Assembly: GCA_036898135.1 (NCBI GenBank)
Contig: CM072513.1
Coordinates: forward strand, 79,667,463-79,731,462
Source: Oncomelania hupensis
Lineage: Eukaryota > Mollusca > Gastropoda > Littorinimorpha > Pomatiopsidae
DNA: 64,000 nt
Reading direction: 5' to 3'
The position numbers and the translations under genes were made by a program. The notes under the pieces are model-generated. The model was given only the letters and a program-made list of their open reading frames with translations, was not told the DNA's origin and ran no database searches. This document shows positions 62,625 through 64,000 of this stretch, piece after piece (positions within the stretch are counted from its first letter, which is position 1; each line of letters starts with the position of its first letter).

Positions 62625-64000
62625 GAGATAACCCCTCCCCCTCCTTCCATGGGGATGCCGGGGGTTTCAGTATAAATAGTATCCCCACTTTCTGGAAATG
62701 TAGTGCTTTAAATTCCCACTGTCGCTGTCTTTCTCCTTTGTTCTTTCTCATTCCTACTCTGTTCTATCAATCTATTTTACTATCTACTTCGCTAGACCAG
62801 TCACCTACCTTTTTTCTTGAAAACTCTTCCGGGACAAAACTTCTCATTTGTGTGTGAGGTCTGTTGGAACAGCTTGGGAATATTGGGTGCTTTCTGACAA
62901 ATGGTCACTGGGGCTTCCTATGATGTTATTATTTGGCAATGTATGCATTTTATATGTATTTATCATATCCTATCCTATCGCGTAACTCGGAGGTCGTAGA
63001 GGCACCACAGATTTTCGTTTAACCAGCGTACTCCATCTTTCCCTGTCCTCAGCAATCCTGATTGTTTCGCTCAGTGTCAAACCAGTCCATTCTCGAATGT
63101 TGTCCTCCCACCTCTTTTTCGGTCTCCCTCTTCTTCTACCTCCTTGCACTGTGCCTTGCAGGATGGTCTTTGCAAGACCTGATGATCTGGTGACGTGGCC
63201 ATACCATCGGAGTTTCAGTTTTTTCACCACTGTGAGCAGGTCATCGTGTTGTCCATGCAATGGCTTGTGTGATGGTCTGTCGGATTTCGTCGTTGGTGAT
63301 GTGCTGGGTATAGGAAATGCCCAGAAGTCTTCTGTAGCACCTCATCTCCATGCTTTGTATTTGTTGGAGATCTGCTGCGAGGGTCCATGTTTCGCAAGCA
63401 TATAAGAAGATGGAGATGACAAGGGAGCGCAGCAGTGTTACCTCAGAATGTAGACTGATGGTCCTGTCCTTCCAAATTGGCTTCAACCTCGCCAGGGCAG
63501 CAGTTGTTTGTGTGATCCTGGAGAGGACTTCCTGTCGAAACCCATTGTCTGATACAATGGCTCCTAAATATTTGAAGCTATGCACTGTGTTGAGGGATTG
63601 GCCTTGGACTTTGATGTCCGTGTTGATGCCATTGGTGCTGTTGGTCATCATTTTGGTCTTCTCTGCACTTATTTCCATTCCATAGGCTCTGGAGGTGGTG
63701 TCAAGCCTCTGTACCAGCTGTTCAAGTTCTTGTTTCTCTCCAGCCAATCCTTCAAAGTCATCCGCAAAACGAAGGTTGGAGATTGCTCTTCCCCCTATGC
63801 TGACTGTGCCTTCGTGATCTGCGTGATCTTCGTGATCGTGATGTGTATTTGATATTTTATAATGATGTTTGTATTCTATTTTGTTTTTGTAAACGGGGGT
63901 TCTATACATTAGAGTACAGCCTCAGCGTCCCCTGCGTGGGATGTCTTTATTGTAAAGTGACCGGCTGGTGGATTGCCTTCAGTGTTGCCACTGGGGTTGT
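62625..64000 (+). mobile_element. Retroposon RP1 copy 6, split by LINE-A and running off the window
   Basis: The head (atggggatgccgggggtttc), tataaatag and the following sequence match copy 3. After the LINE-A insertion the copy resumes near 63851 with ataatgatgtttgtattcta and continues to the window end. Confidence 0.78.
62962..63843 (-). mobile_element. LINE-A copy 7, longest recent copy
   Basis: The duplication tgtattt lies at 62955-62961 and 63844-63850. The minus strand encodes NLRFADDFEGLAGEKQELEQ, then EISAEKTKMM, SFKYLGAIVSDNG and LLRSLVISIFLYACETW. After a small shift near 63250 it continues with KLKLRWYGHVTRSSGLAK and RRRGRPKKRWEDNIREW. A (GGATA)n tail is at the left. It inserted into RP1 copy 6. 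Confidence 0.88.

Overview
This is eukaryotic nuclear DNA, most likely from a lophotrochozoan animal and probably a gastropod mollusc. The evidence is long introns with GT/AG splice sites, a repeat load typical of molluscs, and three animal-type protein-coding genes, all on the + strand. The species assignment is inferred from style and not proven.

Layout. (1) The 3' part of a beta-lactamase-related serine hydrolase gene lies at 679-5611 in five exons; its 5' exons are off the left edge. (2) A complete SLC46-like major facilitator transporter gene lies at 9181-27930 in ten coding exons, giving 632 codons. (3) A complete MCM5 replicative helicase gene lies at 29544-58076 in fifteen coding exons, giving 732 codons. 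Two E2F-type sites sit just upstream of its start codon. (4) From 58077 to the end there is the MCM5 3' flank, a Harbinger-type MITE, a mariner-like remnant and a retroposon split by a LINE. All exon joins were read by hand and keep frame, so the three gene models are internally consistent.

Most of the remaining sequence is transposon, often nested. Intron 2 of the SLC46-like gene holds an old LTR split by a retroposon. That retroposon is itself split by a second copy of the same retroposon and by a Ty3/gypsy element whose integrase precedes reverse transcriptase (Gmr1-like order). Intron 5 of MCM5 is about 12 kb, and almost all of it (36047-47576) reads as one nested stack: hAT, pogo, hAT-like, hAT, piggyBac, then another piggyBac and a LINE. 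Many boundaries are fixed by target-site duplications that can be read directly. Intron 8 of MCM5 holds a 2.66 kb element with an 8 bp duplication and a captured LINE endonuclease fragment between inverted repeats.

Recurring families: LINE-A, with a (GGATA)n tail, in seven copies; LINE-B, one long copy; a ~700 bp retroposon called RP1 here, with a palindromic 3' motif, in six copies or parts; hAT elements with 5 bp or 6 bp duplications; and two or more piggyBac families with TTAA sites. Trinucleotide repeats (GAT/ATC type) abut splice sites unusually often in the first two genes. I found no CRISPR array, operon or other prokaryotic feature, and no sign of an unknown multigene system. The novelty here is in the mobile elements and their nesting.
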